Assembly (NCBI GenBank): GCA_040954595.2
Contig: CM082581.2
Location: forward strand, 1,798,001 to 1,862,000
Length of the DNA stretch: 64,000 nt
Source: Balanoglossus misakiensis
Lineage: Eukaryota; Hemichordata
Direction: 5' to 3'
The notes below the pieces were generated by a model that saw only the letters and a list, made by a program, of their open reading frames with translations, had not been told where the DNA came from and did not search any database. Made by a program: the position numbers and the translations under genes. Shown here in pieces: positions 35,481 through 50,000 of the stretch (its first letter is position 1; each line of letters starts with the position of its first letter).

Positions 35481-36529
35481 GAGAATGAATTGCCGCCATT
35501 CTTGGCAGGGGAGAAACGATGGCAGAGAATTTATTACCGCCATTCTTGGGAGGGGAGAAATGATGGCAGAGAGTTTGTTGCCGCCATTCTCGTCTCGGGA
35601 GGGGATAAATAACGGCTGAGAATTTGTTGCCGCCATTCACGGGAAGGGAGAAATGATGGCAGGGAATTTATTGCCGCCCCTTGGGAGGGGAGAAATGATG
35701 GCCGTGAATTTATTGCCGCCATCCTTGGGAGGGGAGAAATAACGGCTGAGAGTTTGTTGCTTCCATACTTGGCAGGGGAGAAATGATGGCAGAGAATTTA
35801 TTGCCGCCATTATTGGGAGGGGAGAAATGAAAGCAGAGAATTTGTTGCCGCCATTCTTGGGAGGGGATATATAACGGCTGAGAATTTATTGCCGCCATTC
35901 ACGGGAGGGGAGAAATGTTGGCAGGGAATTTATTGCCGCCATCTTTGTGAGGGGAGAAATGATGTCAGTGAATTTATTGCCGCCATCCTTGGGAAGGGAG
36001 AAACGATGCCAGAGAGTTTGTTGCTTCCATTCTTGGGAGGGGAGAAATGATGGCAGAGAGTTTGTTGCCGCCATTCTCGGGAGGGGATAAATGATGGCAG
36101 TTAATGTATTACCGCCATTCTTGGCAGGGGAGAAATGAGAGCAGAGAATTTATTGCCGCCATCCTTGGGAGGGGAGAAACGATGGCAGAGAGTTTATGCT
36201 GCCATTCTTGGGAGGGGAGAAATGATGGCAGAGAGTTTGTTGCCGCCATTCTCGGGAGGGGAGAAATGGGGGCAGAGAGAAAACTTTGTTGCCGCCATTG
36301 TCGGGAGGGGAGAAATAACGGCTGAGAGTTTGTTGCTTCCATTCTTGGCAGGGGAGAAATGATGGCAGAGAATTTATTGCCGCCATTATTGGGAGGGGAG
36401 GAATGAGAGCAGAGAATTTGTTGCCGCCATTCACGGGAGGGGAGAAATGTTGGCTGGGAATTTATTGCCGCCATCCTTGGGAGGGGAGAAATGATGGCAG
36501 AGAAATTGTTGCCGCCATTCTTGGCAGGG

Positions 36530-39500
36530 GAGAAACGATGGCAGAGAATTTATTGCCGCCATTCTTGGGAGGGGAGAAATGATGGCAGAGAGTTTGTTGC
36601 CGCCATTCTCGGGAGGGGAGAAATGGGGGCAGAGAGTAAACTTTGTTGCCGCCATTGTCGGGAGGGGAGAAATAACGGCTGAGAGTTTGTTGCTTCCATT
36701 CTTGGCAGGGGAGAAATGATGGCAGAAAATTTATTGCCGCCAATATTGGGAGGGGAGAAATGAGAGCAGAGAATTTGTTGCCGCCATTCACGGGAGGGGA
36801 GAAATGTTGGCAGGGAATTTATTGCCGCCATCCTTGGGAGGGGAGAAATGATGGCAGAGAAATTGTTGCCGCCATTCTTGGCAGGGGAGAAACGATGGCA
36901 GAGAATTTATTGCCGCCATTATTGGGAGGGGAGAAATGAGAGCAGAGAATTTGTTGCTGCCATTCTTGGGAGGGGATAAATAACGGCTGAGAATGTGTTG
37001 CTGCCATTCACTGGAAGGGAGAAATGATGGCAGGGAATTTATTGCCTCCCCTTGGGAGGGGAGAAATAACGGCTGAGAGTTTGTTGCTTCCATTCTTGGC
37101 AGGGGAGAAATGATGGCAGAGAATTTATTGCCGCCATTATTGGGAGGGGAGAAATGAAAGCAGAGAATTTGTTGCCGCCATTCTTGGGAGGGGATAAATA
37201 ACGGCTGAGAATGTGTTGCCGCCATTCACGGGAGGGGAGAAATGTTGGCAGGGAATTTATTGCCGCCATCCTTGTGAGGGGAGAAATGATGTCAGTGAAT
37301 TTATTGTCGCCATCCTTGGGAGGGGAGAAACGATGGCAGAGAGTTTGTTGCCTCCATTCTTGGGAGGGGAGAAATGATGGCAGAGAGTTTGTTGCCGCCA
37401 TTCTCGGGAGGGGAGAAATGATGGCAGTTAATGTATTGCCGCAATTCTTGGGAGGGGAGAAATGATGGCAGAGAATTTATTGCCGCCATTATTGGGAGGG
37501 GAGAAATGATGGCAGAGAATTTATTGCCGCCATTATTGGGAGGGGAGAAATGAGTGCAGAGAATTTGTTGCCGCCATTCATGGGAGGGGAGAAATAACGG
37601 CTGAGAATTTGTTGCCGCCATTCACGGGAGGGGAGAAATGTTGGCAGGGAATTTATTGCCGCCATCCTTGGGAGGGGAGAAATGATAGCAGAGAAATTGT
37701 TGCCGCCATTCTTGGCAGGTGAGAAACGATGGCAGAGAATTTATTGCCGCCATTCTTTGCAGGCGAGAAACGATGGCAGAGAATTTATTGCCGCCATTCT
37801 TGGGAGGGGAGAAATGATGGCAGAGAGTTTGTTGCCGCCATTCTCGGGAGGGGAGAAATGATGGCAGAGAATTTATTGCCGCCATTATTGGGAGGGGAGA
37901 AATGAGAGCAGAGAATTTGTTGCCGCCATTCTTGGAAGGGGATAAATAACGGTTGAGAATGTGTTGCCGCCATTCAAGGGAGGGGAGAAATGATGGCATA
38001 GAGTTTGTTGCCGCCATTCTTGGGAGAGGAGAAATGATGGCAGAGAGTTTGTTGCCGCCATTCTCGGGAGGGGAGAAATGATGGCAGAGCATGTATTGCC
38101 GCCATTCTTGGCAGGGGAGAAATGATGGCGATAATTTAGTGCCGCCATTATTGGGAGGGGAGAAATGAGAGCAGAGAATTTGTTGCTGCCATTCTTGGGA
38201 GGGGATAAATAACGGCTGGGAATTTCTTGCTGCCATTCACTGGAAGGGAGAAATGATGGCAGGGAATTTATTGCCGCCCCTTGGGAGGGGAGAAATAACG
38301 GCTGAGAGTTTGTTGCTTCCATTCTTGGCAGGGGAGAAATGATGGCAGAGAATTTATTGCCGCCATTATTGGGAGGGGAGAAATGAGAGCAGAGAATTTG
38401 TTGCCGCCATTCACGGGAGGGGAGAAATGTTGGCAGGGAATTTATTGCCGCCATCCTTGGGAGGGGAGAAATGATGGCAGAGAGTTTGTTGCCGCCATTC
38501 TCGGGAGGGGAGAAATGGGGGCAGAGAGTAAACTTTGTTGCCGCCATTGTCGGGAGGGGAGAAATAACAGCTGAGAGTTTGTTGCTTCCATTCTTGGCAG
38601 GGGAGAAATGATGGCAGAGAATTTATTGCCGCCATTATTGGGAGGGGAGAAATGAGAGCAGAGAATTTGTTGCCGCCATTCACGGGAGGGGAGAAATGTT
38701 GGCAGGGAATTTATTGCCGCCATCCTTGGGAGGGGAGAAATGATGGCAGAGAAATTGTTGCCGCCATTCTTGGCAGGGGAGAAACGATGGCAGAGAATTT
38801 ATTGCCGCCATTCTTTGCAGGCGAGAAACGATGGCAGAGAATTTATTGCCGCCATTCTTGGGAGGGGAGAAATGATGGCAGAGAGTTTGTTGCCGCCATT
38901 CTCGGGAGGGGAGAAATGATGGCAGAGAATTTATTGCCGCCATTATTGGGAGGGGAGAAATGAGAGCAGAGAATTTGTTGCCGCCATTCTTGGAAGGGGA
39001 TAAATAACGGTTGAGAATGTGTTGCCGCCATTCACGGGAGGGGAGAAATGATGGCAGAGAGTTTGTTGCCGCCATTCTTGGGAGAGGAGAAATGATGGCA
39101 GAGAGTTTGTTGCCGCCATTCTCGGGAGGGTAGAAATGATGGCAGAGAATGTATTGCCGCCATTCTTGGCAGGGGAGAAATGATGGCAGATAATTTATTG
39201 CCGCCATTATTGGGAGGGGAGAAATGAGAGCAGAGAATTTGTTGCTGCCATTCTTGGGAGGGGATAAATAACGGCTGAGAATTTGTTGCTGCCATTCACT
39301 GGAAGGGAGAAATGATGGCAGGGAATTTATTGCCGCCCCTTGGGAGGGGAGAAATAACGGCTGAGAGTTTGTTGCTTCTATTCTTGGCAGGGGAGAAATG
39401 ATGGCAGAGAATTTATTGCCGCCATTATTGGGAGGGGAGAAATGAAAGCAGAGAATTTGTTGCCGCCATTCTTGGGAGGGGATAAATAACGGCTGAGAAT

Positions 39501-42500
39501 TTGTTTCCGCCATTCACGGGAGGGGAGAAATGTTGGCAGGGAATTTATTGCCGCCATCCTTGTGAGGGGCGAAATGATGTCAGTGAATTTATTGCCGCCA
39601 TCCTTGGGAGGGGAGAAACTATGGCAGAGAGTTTGTTGCCTCCATTCTTGGGAGGGGAGAAATGATGGCAGAGAGTTTGTTGCCGCCATTCTCGGGAGGG
39701 GAGAAATGATGGCAGTTAATGTATTGCCGCCATTCTTGGGAGGGGAGAAATGAGAGCAGAGAATGTATTGCCGCCATCCTTGGGAGGGGAGAAACGATGG
39801 CAGAGAATGTATTGCCGCCATTCTTGGGAGGGGATAAATAACGGCTGAGAATTTGTTGCCGCCATTCACGGGAGGGGAGAAATGATGGCAGGGAAATTAT
39901 TGCCGCCATTCACGGGAGGGGAGAAATGATGGCAGGGAATTTATTGCCGCCATCCTTGGGAGAGGAGAAACGATGGCAGAGAATTTATTGCCGCCAGTCT
40001 TGGCAGGGGAGAAACGATGGCAGAGAATTTATTGCCGCCATTCTTGGCAGGGGAGAAACGATGGCAGAGAATTTATTGCCGCCATCTTTGGGAGGGGAGA
40101 AATGAGAGCAGAGAATTTGTTGCCGCCATTCACGGGAGGGGAGAAATGTTGGCAGGAATGTATTGCCGCCATCCTTGGGAGGGGAGAAATGATGGCAGAG
40201 AATTTATTGCCGCCATTCTTGGCAGGGGAGAAATGATGGCAGAGAATTTATTGCCGCCATTCTTGGCAGGGGAGAAACGATGGCAGAGAATTTATTGCCG
40301 CCATTCTTGGGAGGGGAGAAATGATGGCAGAGAGTTTGTTGCCGCCATTCTCGGGAGGGGAGAAATGGGGGCAGAGAGTAAACTTTGTTGCCGCCATTGT
40401 CGGGAGGGGAGAAATAACGGCTGAGAGTTTGTTGCTTCCATTCTTGGCAGGGGAGAAATGATGGCAGAAAATTTATTGCCGCCAATATTGGGAGGGGAGA
40501 AATGAGAGCAGAGAATTTGTTGCCGCCATTCACGGGAGGGGAGAAATGTTGGCAGGGAATTTATTGCCGCCATCCTTGGGAGGGGAGAAATGATGGCAGA
40601 GAAATTGTTGCCGCCATTCTTGGCAGGGGAGAAACGATGGCAGAGAATTTATTGCCGCCATTATTGGGAGGGGAGAAATGAGAGCAGAGAATTTGTTGCT
40701 GCCATTCTTGGGAGGGGATAAATAACGGCTGAGAATGTGTTGCTGCCATTCACTGGAAGGGAGAAATGATGGCAGGGAATTTATTGCCTCCCCTTGGGAG
40801 GGGAGAAATAACGGCTGAGAGTTTGTTGCTTCCATTCTTGGCAGGGGAGAAATGATGGCAGAGAATTTATTGCCGCCATTATTGGGAGGGGAGAAATGAA
40901 AGCAGAGAATTTGTTGCCGCCATTCTTGGGAGGGGATAAATAACGGCTGAGAATGTGTTGCCGCCATTCACGGGAGGGGAGAAATGTTGGCAGGGAATTT
41001 ATTGCCGCCATCCTTGTGAGGGGAGAAATGATGTCAGTGAATTTATTGCCGCCATCCTTGGGAGGGGAGAAACGATGGCAGAGAGTTTGTTGCCTCCATT
41101 CTTGGGAGGGGAGAAATGATGGCAGAGAGTTTGTTGCCGCCATTCTCGGGAGGGGAGAAATGATGGCAGTTAATGTATTGCCGCAATTCTTGGGAGGGGA
41201 GAAATGATGGCAGAGAATTTATTGCCGCCATTATTGGGAGGGGAGAAATGATGGCAGAGAATTTATTGCCGCCATTATTGGGAGGGGAGAAATGAGTGCA
41301 GAGAATTTGTTGCCGCCATTCATGGGAGGGGAGAAATAACGGCTGAGAATTTGTTGCCGCCATTCACGGGAGGGGAGAAATGTTGGCAGGGAATTTATTG
41401 CCGCCATCCTTGGGAGGGGAGAAATGATAGCAGAGAAATTGTTGCCGCCATTCTTGGCAGGTGAGAAACGATGGCAGAGAATTTATTGCCGCCATTCTTT
41501 GCAGGCGAGAAACGATGGCAGAGAATTTATTGCCGCCATTCTTGGGAGGGGAGAAATGATGGCAGAGAGTTTGTTGCCGCCATTCTCGGGAGGGGAGAAA
41601 TGATGGCAGAGAATTTATTGCCGCCATTATTGGGAGGGGAGAAATGAGAGCAGAGAATTTGTTGCCGCCATTCTTGGAAGGGGATAAATAACGGTTGAGA
41701 ATGTGTTGCCGCCATTCAAGGGAGGGGAGAAATGATGGCAGAGAGTTTGTTGCCGCCATTCTTGGGAGAGGAGAAATGATGGCAGAGAGTTTGTTGCCGC
41801 CATTCTCGGGAGGGGAGAAATGATGGCAGAGCATGTATTGCCGCCATTCTTGGCAGGGGAGAAATGATGGCGATAATTTAGTGCCGCCATTATTGGGAGG
41901 GGAGAAATGAGAGCAGAGAATTTGTTGCTGCCATTCTTGGGAGGGGATAAATAACGGCTGGGAATTTCTTGCTGCCATTCACTGGAAGGGAGAAATGATG
42001 GCAGGGAATTTATTGCCGCCCCTTGGGAGGGGAGAAATAACGGCTGAGAGTTTGTTGCTTCCATTCTTGGCAGGGGAGAAATGATGGCAGAGAATTTATT
42101 GCCGCCATTATTGGGAGGGGAGAAATGAGAGCAGAGAATTTGTTGCCGCCATTCACGGGAGGGGAGAAATGTTGGCAGGGAATTTATTGCCGCCATCCTT
42201 GGGAGGGGAGAAATGATGGCAGAGAGTTTGTTGCCGCCATTCTCGGGAGGGGAGAAATGGGGGCAGAGAGTAAACTTTGTTGCCGCCATTGTCGGGAGGG
42301 GAGAAATAACAGCTGAGAGTTTGTTGCTTCCATTCTTGGCAGGGGAGAAATGATGGCAGAGAATTTATTGCCGCCATTATTGGGAGGGGAGAAATGAGAG
42401 CAGAGAATTTGTTGCCGCCATTCACGGGAGGGGAGAAATGTTGGCAGGGAATTTATTGCCGCCATCCTTGGGAGGGGAGAAATGATGGCAGAGAAATTGT

Positions 42501-44080
42501 TGCCGCCATTCTTGGCAGGGGAGAAACGATGGCAGAGAATTTATTGCCGCCATTCTTTGCAGGCGAGAAACGATGGCAGAGAATTTATTGCCGCCATTCT
42601 TGGGAGGGGAGAAATGATGGCAGAGAGTTTGTTGCCGCCATTCTCGGGAGGGGAGAAATGATGGCAGAGAATTTATTGCCGCCATTATTGGGAGGGGAGA
42701 AATGAGAGCAGAGAATTTGTTGCCGCCATTCTTGGAAGGGGATAAATAACGGTTGAGAATGTGTTGCCGCCATTCACGGGAGGGGAGAAATGATGGCAGA
42801 GAGTTTGTTGCCGCCATTCTTGGGAGAGGAGAAATGATGGCAGAGAGTTTGTTGCCGCCATTCTCGGGAGGGTAGAAATGATGGCAGAGAATGTATTGCC
42901 GCCATTCTTGGCAGGGGAGAAATGATGGCAGATAATTTATTGCCGCCATTATTGGGAGGGGAGAAATGAGAGCAGAGAATTTGTTGCTGCCATTCTTGGG
43001 AGGGGATAAATAACGGCTGAGAATTTGTTGCTGCCATTCACTGGAAGGGAGAAATGATGGCAGGGAATTTATTGCCGCCCCTTGGGAGGGGAGAAATAAC
43101 GGCTGAGAGTTTGTTGCTTCTATTCTTGGCAGGGGAGAAATGATGGCAGAGAATTTATTGCCGCCATTATTGGGAGGGGAGAAATGAAAGCAGAGAATTT
43201 GTTGCCGCCATTCTTGGGAGGGGATAAATAACGGCTGAGAATTTGTTTCCGCCATTCACGGGAGGGGAGAAATGTTGGCAGGGAATTTATTGCCGCCATC
43301 CTTGTGAGGGGCGAAATGATGTCAGTGAATTTATTGCCGCCATCCTTGGGAGGGGAGAAACGATGGCAGAGAGTTTGTTGCCTCCATTCTTGGGAGGGGA
43401 GAAATGATGGCAGAGAATTTGTTGCCGCCATTCTCGGGAGGGGAGAAATGATGGCAGTTAATGTATTGCCGCCATTCTTGGGAGGGGAGAAATGAGAGCA
43501 GAGAATGTATTGCCGCCATCCTTGGGAGGGGAGAAACGATGGCAGAGAATGTATTGCCGCCATTCTTGGGAGGGGATAAATAACGGCTGAGAATTTGTTG
43601 CCGCCATTCACGGGAGGGGAGAAATGATGGCAGGGAAATTATTGCCGCCATTCACGGGAGGGGAGAAATGATGGCAGGGAATTTATTGCCGCCATCCTTT
43701 GGAGAGGAGAAACGATGGCAGAGAATTTATTGCCGCCAGTCTTGGCAGGGGAGAAACGATGGCAGAGAATTTATTGCCGCCATTCTTGGCAGGGGAGAAA
43801 CGATGGCAGAGAATTTATTGCCGCCATCTTTGGGAGGGGAGAAATGAGAGCAGAGAATTTGTTGCCGCCATTCACGGGAGGGGAGAAATGTTGGCAGGGA
43901 ATGTATTGCCGCCATCCTTGGGAGGGGAGAAATGATGGCAGAGAATTTATTGCCGCCATTCTTGGCAGGGGAGAAATGATGGCAGAGAATTTATTGCCGC
44001 CATTCTTGGCAGGGGAGAAACGATGGCAGAGAATTTATTGCCGCCATTCTTGGGAGGGGAGAAATGATGGCAGAGAGTTT
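36530..44080. repeat. Large tandem duplication within the minisatellite, period 3742 bp
   Basis: About 36530-40271 and 40272-44080 are nearly identical over two copies of a 3742-bp block. Rare markers (TTCTTTGCAGGCGAG, ATGATGGCGATAATTTAG, GGGTAGAAATG, GCCAGTCTTGGC) recur at exactly this offset. Differences are few, for example one G missing near 40154 relative to the second copy. Parts of the same block reappear at 47418-48251 and in 49-53 kb. Confidence 0.85.
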
Positions 44081-44084
44081 GTTG

Positions 44085-47060
44085 CCGCCATTCTCGTCTC
44101 GGGAGGGGATAAATAACGGCTGAGAATTTGTTGCCGCCATTCACGGGAAGGGAGAAATGATGGCAGGGAATTTATTGCCGCCCCTTGGGAGGGGAGAAAT
44201 GATGGCCGTGAATTTATTGCCGCCATCCTTGGGAGGGGAGAAATAACGGCTGAGAGTTTGTTGCTTCCATACTTGGCAGGGGAGAAATGATGGCAGAGAA
44301 TTTATTGCCGCCATTATTGGGAGGGGAGAAATGAAAGCAGAGAATTTGTTGCCGCCATTCTTGGGAGGGGATATATAACGGCTGAGAATTTGTTGCCGCC
44401 ATTCACGGGAGGGGAGAAATGTTGGCAGGGAATTTATTGCCGCCATCCTTGTGAGGGGAGAAATGATGTCAGTGAATTTATTGCCGCCATCCTTGGGAGG
44501 GGAGAAACGATGGCAGAGAGTTTGTTGCTTCCATTCTTGGGAGGGGAGAAATGATGGCAGAGAGTTTGTTGCCGCCATTCTCGGGAGGGGATAAATGATG
44601 GCAGTTAATGTATTACCGCCATTCTTGGGAGGGGAGAAATGAGAGCAGAGAATTTATTGCCGCCATCCTTGGGAGGGGAGAAACGATGGCAGAGAGTTTA
44701 TGCTGCCATTCTTGGGAGGGGAGAAATGATGGCAGAGAGTTTGTTGCCGCCATTCTCGGGAGGGGAGAAATGGGGGCAGAGAGTAAACTTTGTTGCCGCC
44801 ATTGTCGGGAGGGGAGAAATAACGGCTGAGAGTTTGTTGCTTCCATTCTTGGCAGGGGAGAAATGATGGCAGAGAATTTATTGCCGCCATTATTGGGAGG
44901 GGAGGAATGAGAGCAGAGAATTTGTTGCCGCCATTCACGGGAGGGGAGAAATGTTGGCAGGGAATTGATTGCCGCCATCCTTGGGAGGGGAGAAATGATG
45001 GCAGAGAATTTATTGCCGCCATTCTTGACAGGGGAGAAATGATGGCAGAGAATTTATTGCCGCCATTCTTGGCAGGGGAGAAGCGATGGCAGAGAATTTA
45101 TTGCCGCCATTCTTGGGAGGGGAGAAATGATGGCAGAGAGTTTGTTGCCGCCATTCTCGTCTCGGGAGGGGATAAATAACGGCTGAGAATTTGTTGCCGC
45201 CATTCACGGGAAGGGAGAAATGATGGCAGGGAATTTATTGCCGCCCCTTGGGAGGGGAGAAATGATGGCCGTGAATTTATTGCCGCCCTCCTTGGGAGGG
45301 GAGAAATAACGGCTGAGAGTTTGTTGCTTCCATACTTGGCAGGGGAGAAATGATGGCAGAGAATTTATTGCCGCCATTATTGGGAGGGGAGAAATGAAAG
45401 CAGAGAATTTGTTGCCGCCATTCTTGGGAGGGGATATATAACGGCTGAGAATTTGTTGCCGCCATTCACGGGAGGGGAGAAATGTTGGCAGGGAATTTAT
45501 TGCCGCCATCCTTGTGAGGGGAGAAATGATGTCAGTGAATTTATTGCCGCCATCCTTGGGAGGGGAGAAACGATGGCAGAGAGTTTGTTGCTTCCATTCT
45601 TGGGAGGGGAGAAATGATGGCAGAGAGTTTGTTGCCGCCATTCTCGGGAGGGGATAAATGATGGCAGTTAATGTATTACCGCCATTCTTGGGAGGGGAGA
45701 AATGAGAGCAGAGAATTTATTGCCGCCATCCTTTTGAGGGGAGAAACGATGGCAGAGAGTTTATGCTGCCATTCTTGGGAGGGGAGAAATGATGGCAGAG
45801 AGTTTGTTGCCGCCATTCTCGGGAGGGGAGAAATGGGGGCAGAGAGTAAACTTTGTTGCCGCCATTGTCGGGAGGGGAGAAATAACGGCTGAGAGTTTGT
45901 TGCTTCCATTCTTGGCAGGGGAGAAATGATGGCAGAGAATTTATTGCCGCCATTATTGGGAGGGGAGGAATGAGAGCAGAGAATTTGTTGCCGCCATTCA
46001 CGGGAGGGGAGAAATGTTGGCAGGGAATTGATTGCCGCCATCCTTGGGAGGGGAGAAATGATGGCAGAGAATTTATTGCCGCCATTCTTGACAGGGGAGA
46101 AATGATGGCAGAGAATTTATTGCCGCCATTCTTGGCAGGGGAGAAGCGATGGCAGAGAATTTATTGCCGCCATTCTTGGGAGGGGAGAAATGATGGCAGA
46201 GAGTTTGTTGCCGCCATTCTCGTCTCGGGAGGGGATAAATAACGGCTGAGAATTTGTTGCCGCCATTCACGGGAAGGGAGAAATGATGGCAGGGAATTTA
46301 TTGCCGCCCCTTGGGAGGGGAGAAATGATGGCCGTGAATTTATTGCCGCCATCCTTGGGAGGGGAGAAATAACGGCTGAGAGTTTGTTGCTTCCATACTT
46401 GGCAGGGGAGAAATGATGGCAGAGAATTTATTGCCGCCATTATTGGGAGGGGAGAAATGAAAGCAGAGAATTCGTTGCCGCCATTCTTGGGAGGGGATAA
46501 ATAACGGCTGAGAATTTGTTGCCGCCATTCACGGGAGGGGAGAAATGTTGGCAGGGAATTTATTGCCGCCATCCTTGTGAGGGGAGAAATGATGTCAGTG
46601 AATTTATTGCCGCCATCCTTAGGAGGGGAGAAACGATGGCAGAGAGTTTGTTGCTTCCATTCTTGGGAGGGGAGAAATGATGGCAGAGAGTTTGTTGCCG
46701 CCATTCTCGGGAGGGGATAAATGATGGCAGTTAATGTATTACCGCCATTCTTGGGAGGGGAGAAATGAGAGCAGAGAATTTATTGCCGCCATCCTTGGGA
46801 GGGGAGAAACGATGGCAGAGAATTTATGCTGCCATTCTTGGGAGGGGAGAAATGATGGCAGAGAGTTTGTTGCCGCCATTCTCGGGAGGGGAGAAATGGG
46901 GGCAGAGAGTAAACTTTGTTGCCGCCATTGTCGGGAGGGGAGAAATAACGGCTGAGAGTTTGTTGCTTCCATTCTTGGCAGGGGAGAAATGATGGCAGAG
47001 AATTTATTGCCGCCATTATTGGGAGGGGAGAAATGAGAGCAGAGAATTTGTTGCCGCCAT
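44085..47060. repeat. Three tandem copies of a 1063-bp higher-order repeat
   Basis: The same unit series occurs three times at offsets of 1063 bp (beginning near 44085, 45148 and 46211). Each carries the 5-bp-extended CTCGTCTCGGGAGG unit, the CCATACTTGGC unit and the GATATATAACGG or GATAAATAACGG unit. A diverged single copy of the same series is at about 35580-36480. Confidence 0.85.
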
Positions 47061-50000
47061 TCACGGGAGGGGAGAAATGTTGGCAGGGAATTTATTGCCG
47101 CCATCCTTGGGAGGGGAGAAATGATGGCAGAGAAATTGTTGCCGCCATTCTTGGCAGGGGAGAAACGATGGCAGAGAATTTATTGCCGCCATTCTTGGGA
47201 GGGGAGAAATGATGGCAGAGAGTTTGTTGCCGCCATTCTCGGGAGGGGAGAAATGGGGGCAGAGAGTAAACTTTGTTGCCGCCATTGTCGGGAGGGGAGA
47301 AATAACGGCTGAGAGTTTGTTGCTTCCATTCTTGGCAGGGGAGAAATGATGGCAGAAAATTTATTGCCGCCATTATTGGGAGGGGAGAAATGAGAGCAGA
47401 GAATTTGTTGCCGCAATTCACGGGAGGGGTGAAATGTTGGCAGGGAATTTATTGCCGCCATCCTTGGGAGGGGAGAAATGATGGCAGAGAAATTGTTGCC
47501 GCCATTCTTGGCAGGGGAGAAACGATGGCAGAGAATTTATTGCCGCCATTCTTTGCAGGCGAGAAACGATGGCAGAGAATTTATTGCCGCCATTCTTGGG
47601 AGGGGAGAAATGATGGCAGAGAGTTTGTTGCCGCCATTCTCGGGAGGGGAGAAATGATGGCAGAGAATTTATTGCCGCCATTATTGGGAGGGGAGAAATG
47701 AGAGCAGAGAATTTGTTGCCGCCATTCTTGGAAGGGGATAAATAACGGTTGAGAATGTGTTGCCGCCATTCACGGGAGGGGAGAAATGATGGCAGAGAGT
47801 TTGTTGCCGCCATTCTTGGGAGAGGAGAAATGATGGCAGAGAGTTTGTTGCCGCCATTCTCGGGAGGGGAGAAATGATGGCAGAGAATGTATTGCCGCCA
47901 TTCTTGGCAGGGGAGAAATGATGGCAGATAATTTATTGCCGCCATTATTGGGAGGGGAGAAATGAGAGCAGAGAATTTGTTGCTGCCATTCTTGGGAGGG
48001 GATAAATAACGGCTGAGAATGTGTTGCTGCCATTCACTGGAAGGGAGAAATGATGGCAGGGAATTTATTGCCGCCCCTTGGGAGGGGAGAAATAACGGCT
48101 GAGAGTTTGTTGCTTCCATTCTTGGCAGGGGAGAAATGATGGCAGAGAATTTATTGCCGCCATTATTGGGAGGGGAGAAATGAAAGCATAGAATTTGTTG
48201 CCGCCATTCTTGGGAGGGGATAAATAACGGCTGAGAATTTGTTGCCGCCATTCACGGGAGGGGAGAAATGTTGGCAGGGAATTTATTGCCGCCATCCTTG
48301 TGAGGGGAGAAATGATGTCAGTGAATTTATTGCCGCCATCCTTGGGAGGGGAGAAACGATGGCAGAGAGTTTGTTGCCTCCATTCTTGGGAGGGGAGAAA
48401 TGATGGCAGAGAGTTTGTTGCCGCCATTCTCGGGAGGGGAGAAATGATGGCAGTTAATGTATTGCCGCAATTCTTGGGAGGGGAGAAATGAGAGCAGAGA
48501 ATGTATTGCCGCCATCCTTGGGAGGGGAGAAACGATGGCAGAGAATTTATGCTGCCATTCTTGGGAGGGGAGAAATGATGGCAGAGAATTTATTGCCGCC
48601 ATTATTGGGAGGGGAGAAATGAGAGCAGAGAATTTGTTGCCGCCATTCATGGGAGGGGAGAAATAACGGCTGAGAATTTGTTGCCGCCATTCACGGGAGG
48701 GGAGAAATGTTGGCAGGGAATTTATTGCCGCCATCCTTGGGAGGGGAGAAATGATGGCAGAGAAATTGTTGCCCTCATTCTTGGCAGGTGAGAAACGATG
48801 GCAGAGAATTTATTGCCGCCATTCTTTGCAGGCGAGAAATGATGGCAGAGAATTTATTGCCGCCATTCTTGGGAGGGGAGAAATGATGGCAGAGAGTTTG
48901 TTGCCGCCATTCTCGGGAGGGGAGAAATGATGGCAGAGAATTTATTGCCGCCATTATTGGGAGGGGAGAAATGAGAGCAGAGAATTTGTTGCCGCCATTC
49001 TTAGAAGGGGATAAATAACGGTTGAGAATGTGTTGCCGCCATTCAAGGGAGGGGAGAAATGATGGCAGAGAGTTTGTTGCCGCCATTCTTGGGAGAGGAG
49101 AAATGATGGCAGAGAGTTTGTTGCCGCCATTCTCGGGAGGGGAGAAATGATGGCAGAGAATGTATTGCCGCCATTCTTGGCAGGGGAGAAATGATGGCGA
49201 TAATTTAGTGCCGCCATTATTGGGAGGGGAGAAATGAGAGCAGAGAATTTGTTGCTGCCATTCTTGGGAGGGGATAAATAACGGCTGGGAATTTCTTGCT
49301 GCCATTCACTGGAAGGGAGAAATGATGGCAGGGAATTTATTGCCGCCCCTTGGGAGGGGAGAAATAACGGCTGAGAGTTTGTTGCTTCCATTCTTGGCAG
49401 GGGAGAAATGATGGCAGAGAATTTATTGCCGCCATTATTGGGAGGGGAGAAATGAGAGCAGAGAATTTGTTGCCGCCATTCACGGGAGGGGAGAAATGTT
49501 GGCAGGGAATTTATTGCCGCCATCCTTGGGAGGGGAGAAATGATGGCAGAGAAATTGTTGCCGCCATTCTTGGCAGGGGAGAAACGATGGCAGAGAATTT
49601 ATTGCCGCCATTCTTGGGAGGGGAGAAATGATGGCAGAGAGTTTGTTGCCGCCATTCTCGGGAGGGGAGAAATGGGGGCAGAGAGTAAACTTTGTTGCCG
49701 CCATTGTCGGGAGGGGAGAAATAACGGCTGAGAGTTTGTTGCTTCCATTCTTGGCAGGGGAGAAATGATGGCAGAAAATTTATTGCCGCCATTATTGGGA
49801 GGGGAGAAATGAGAGCAGAGAATTTGTTGCCGCCATTCATGGGAGGGGAGAAATGATGGCAGAGAAATTGTTGCCGCCATTCTTGGCAGGGGAGAAACGA
49901 TGGCAGAGAATTTATTGCCGCCTTTCTTTGCAGGCGAGAAACGATGGCAGAGAATTTATTGCCGCCATTTTTGGGAGGGGAGAAATGATGGCAGAGAGTT

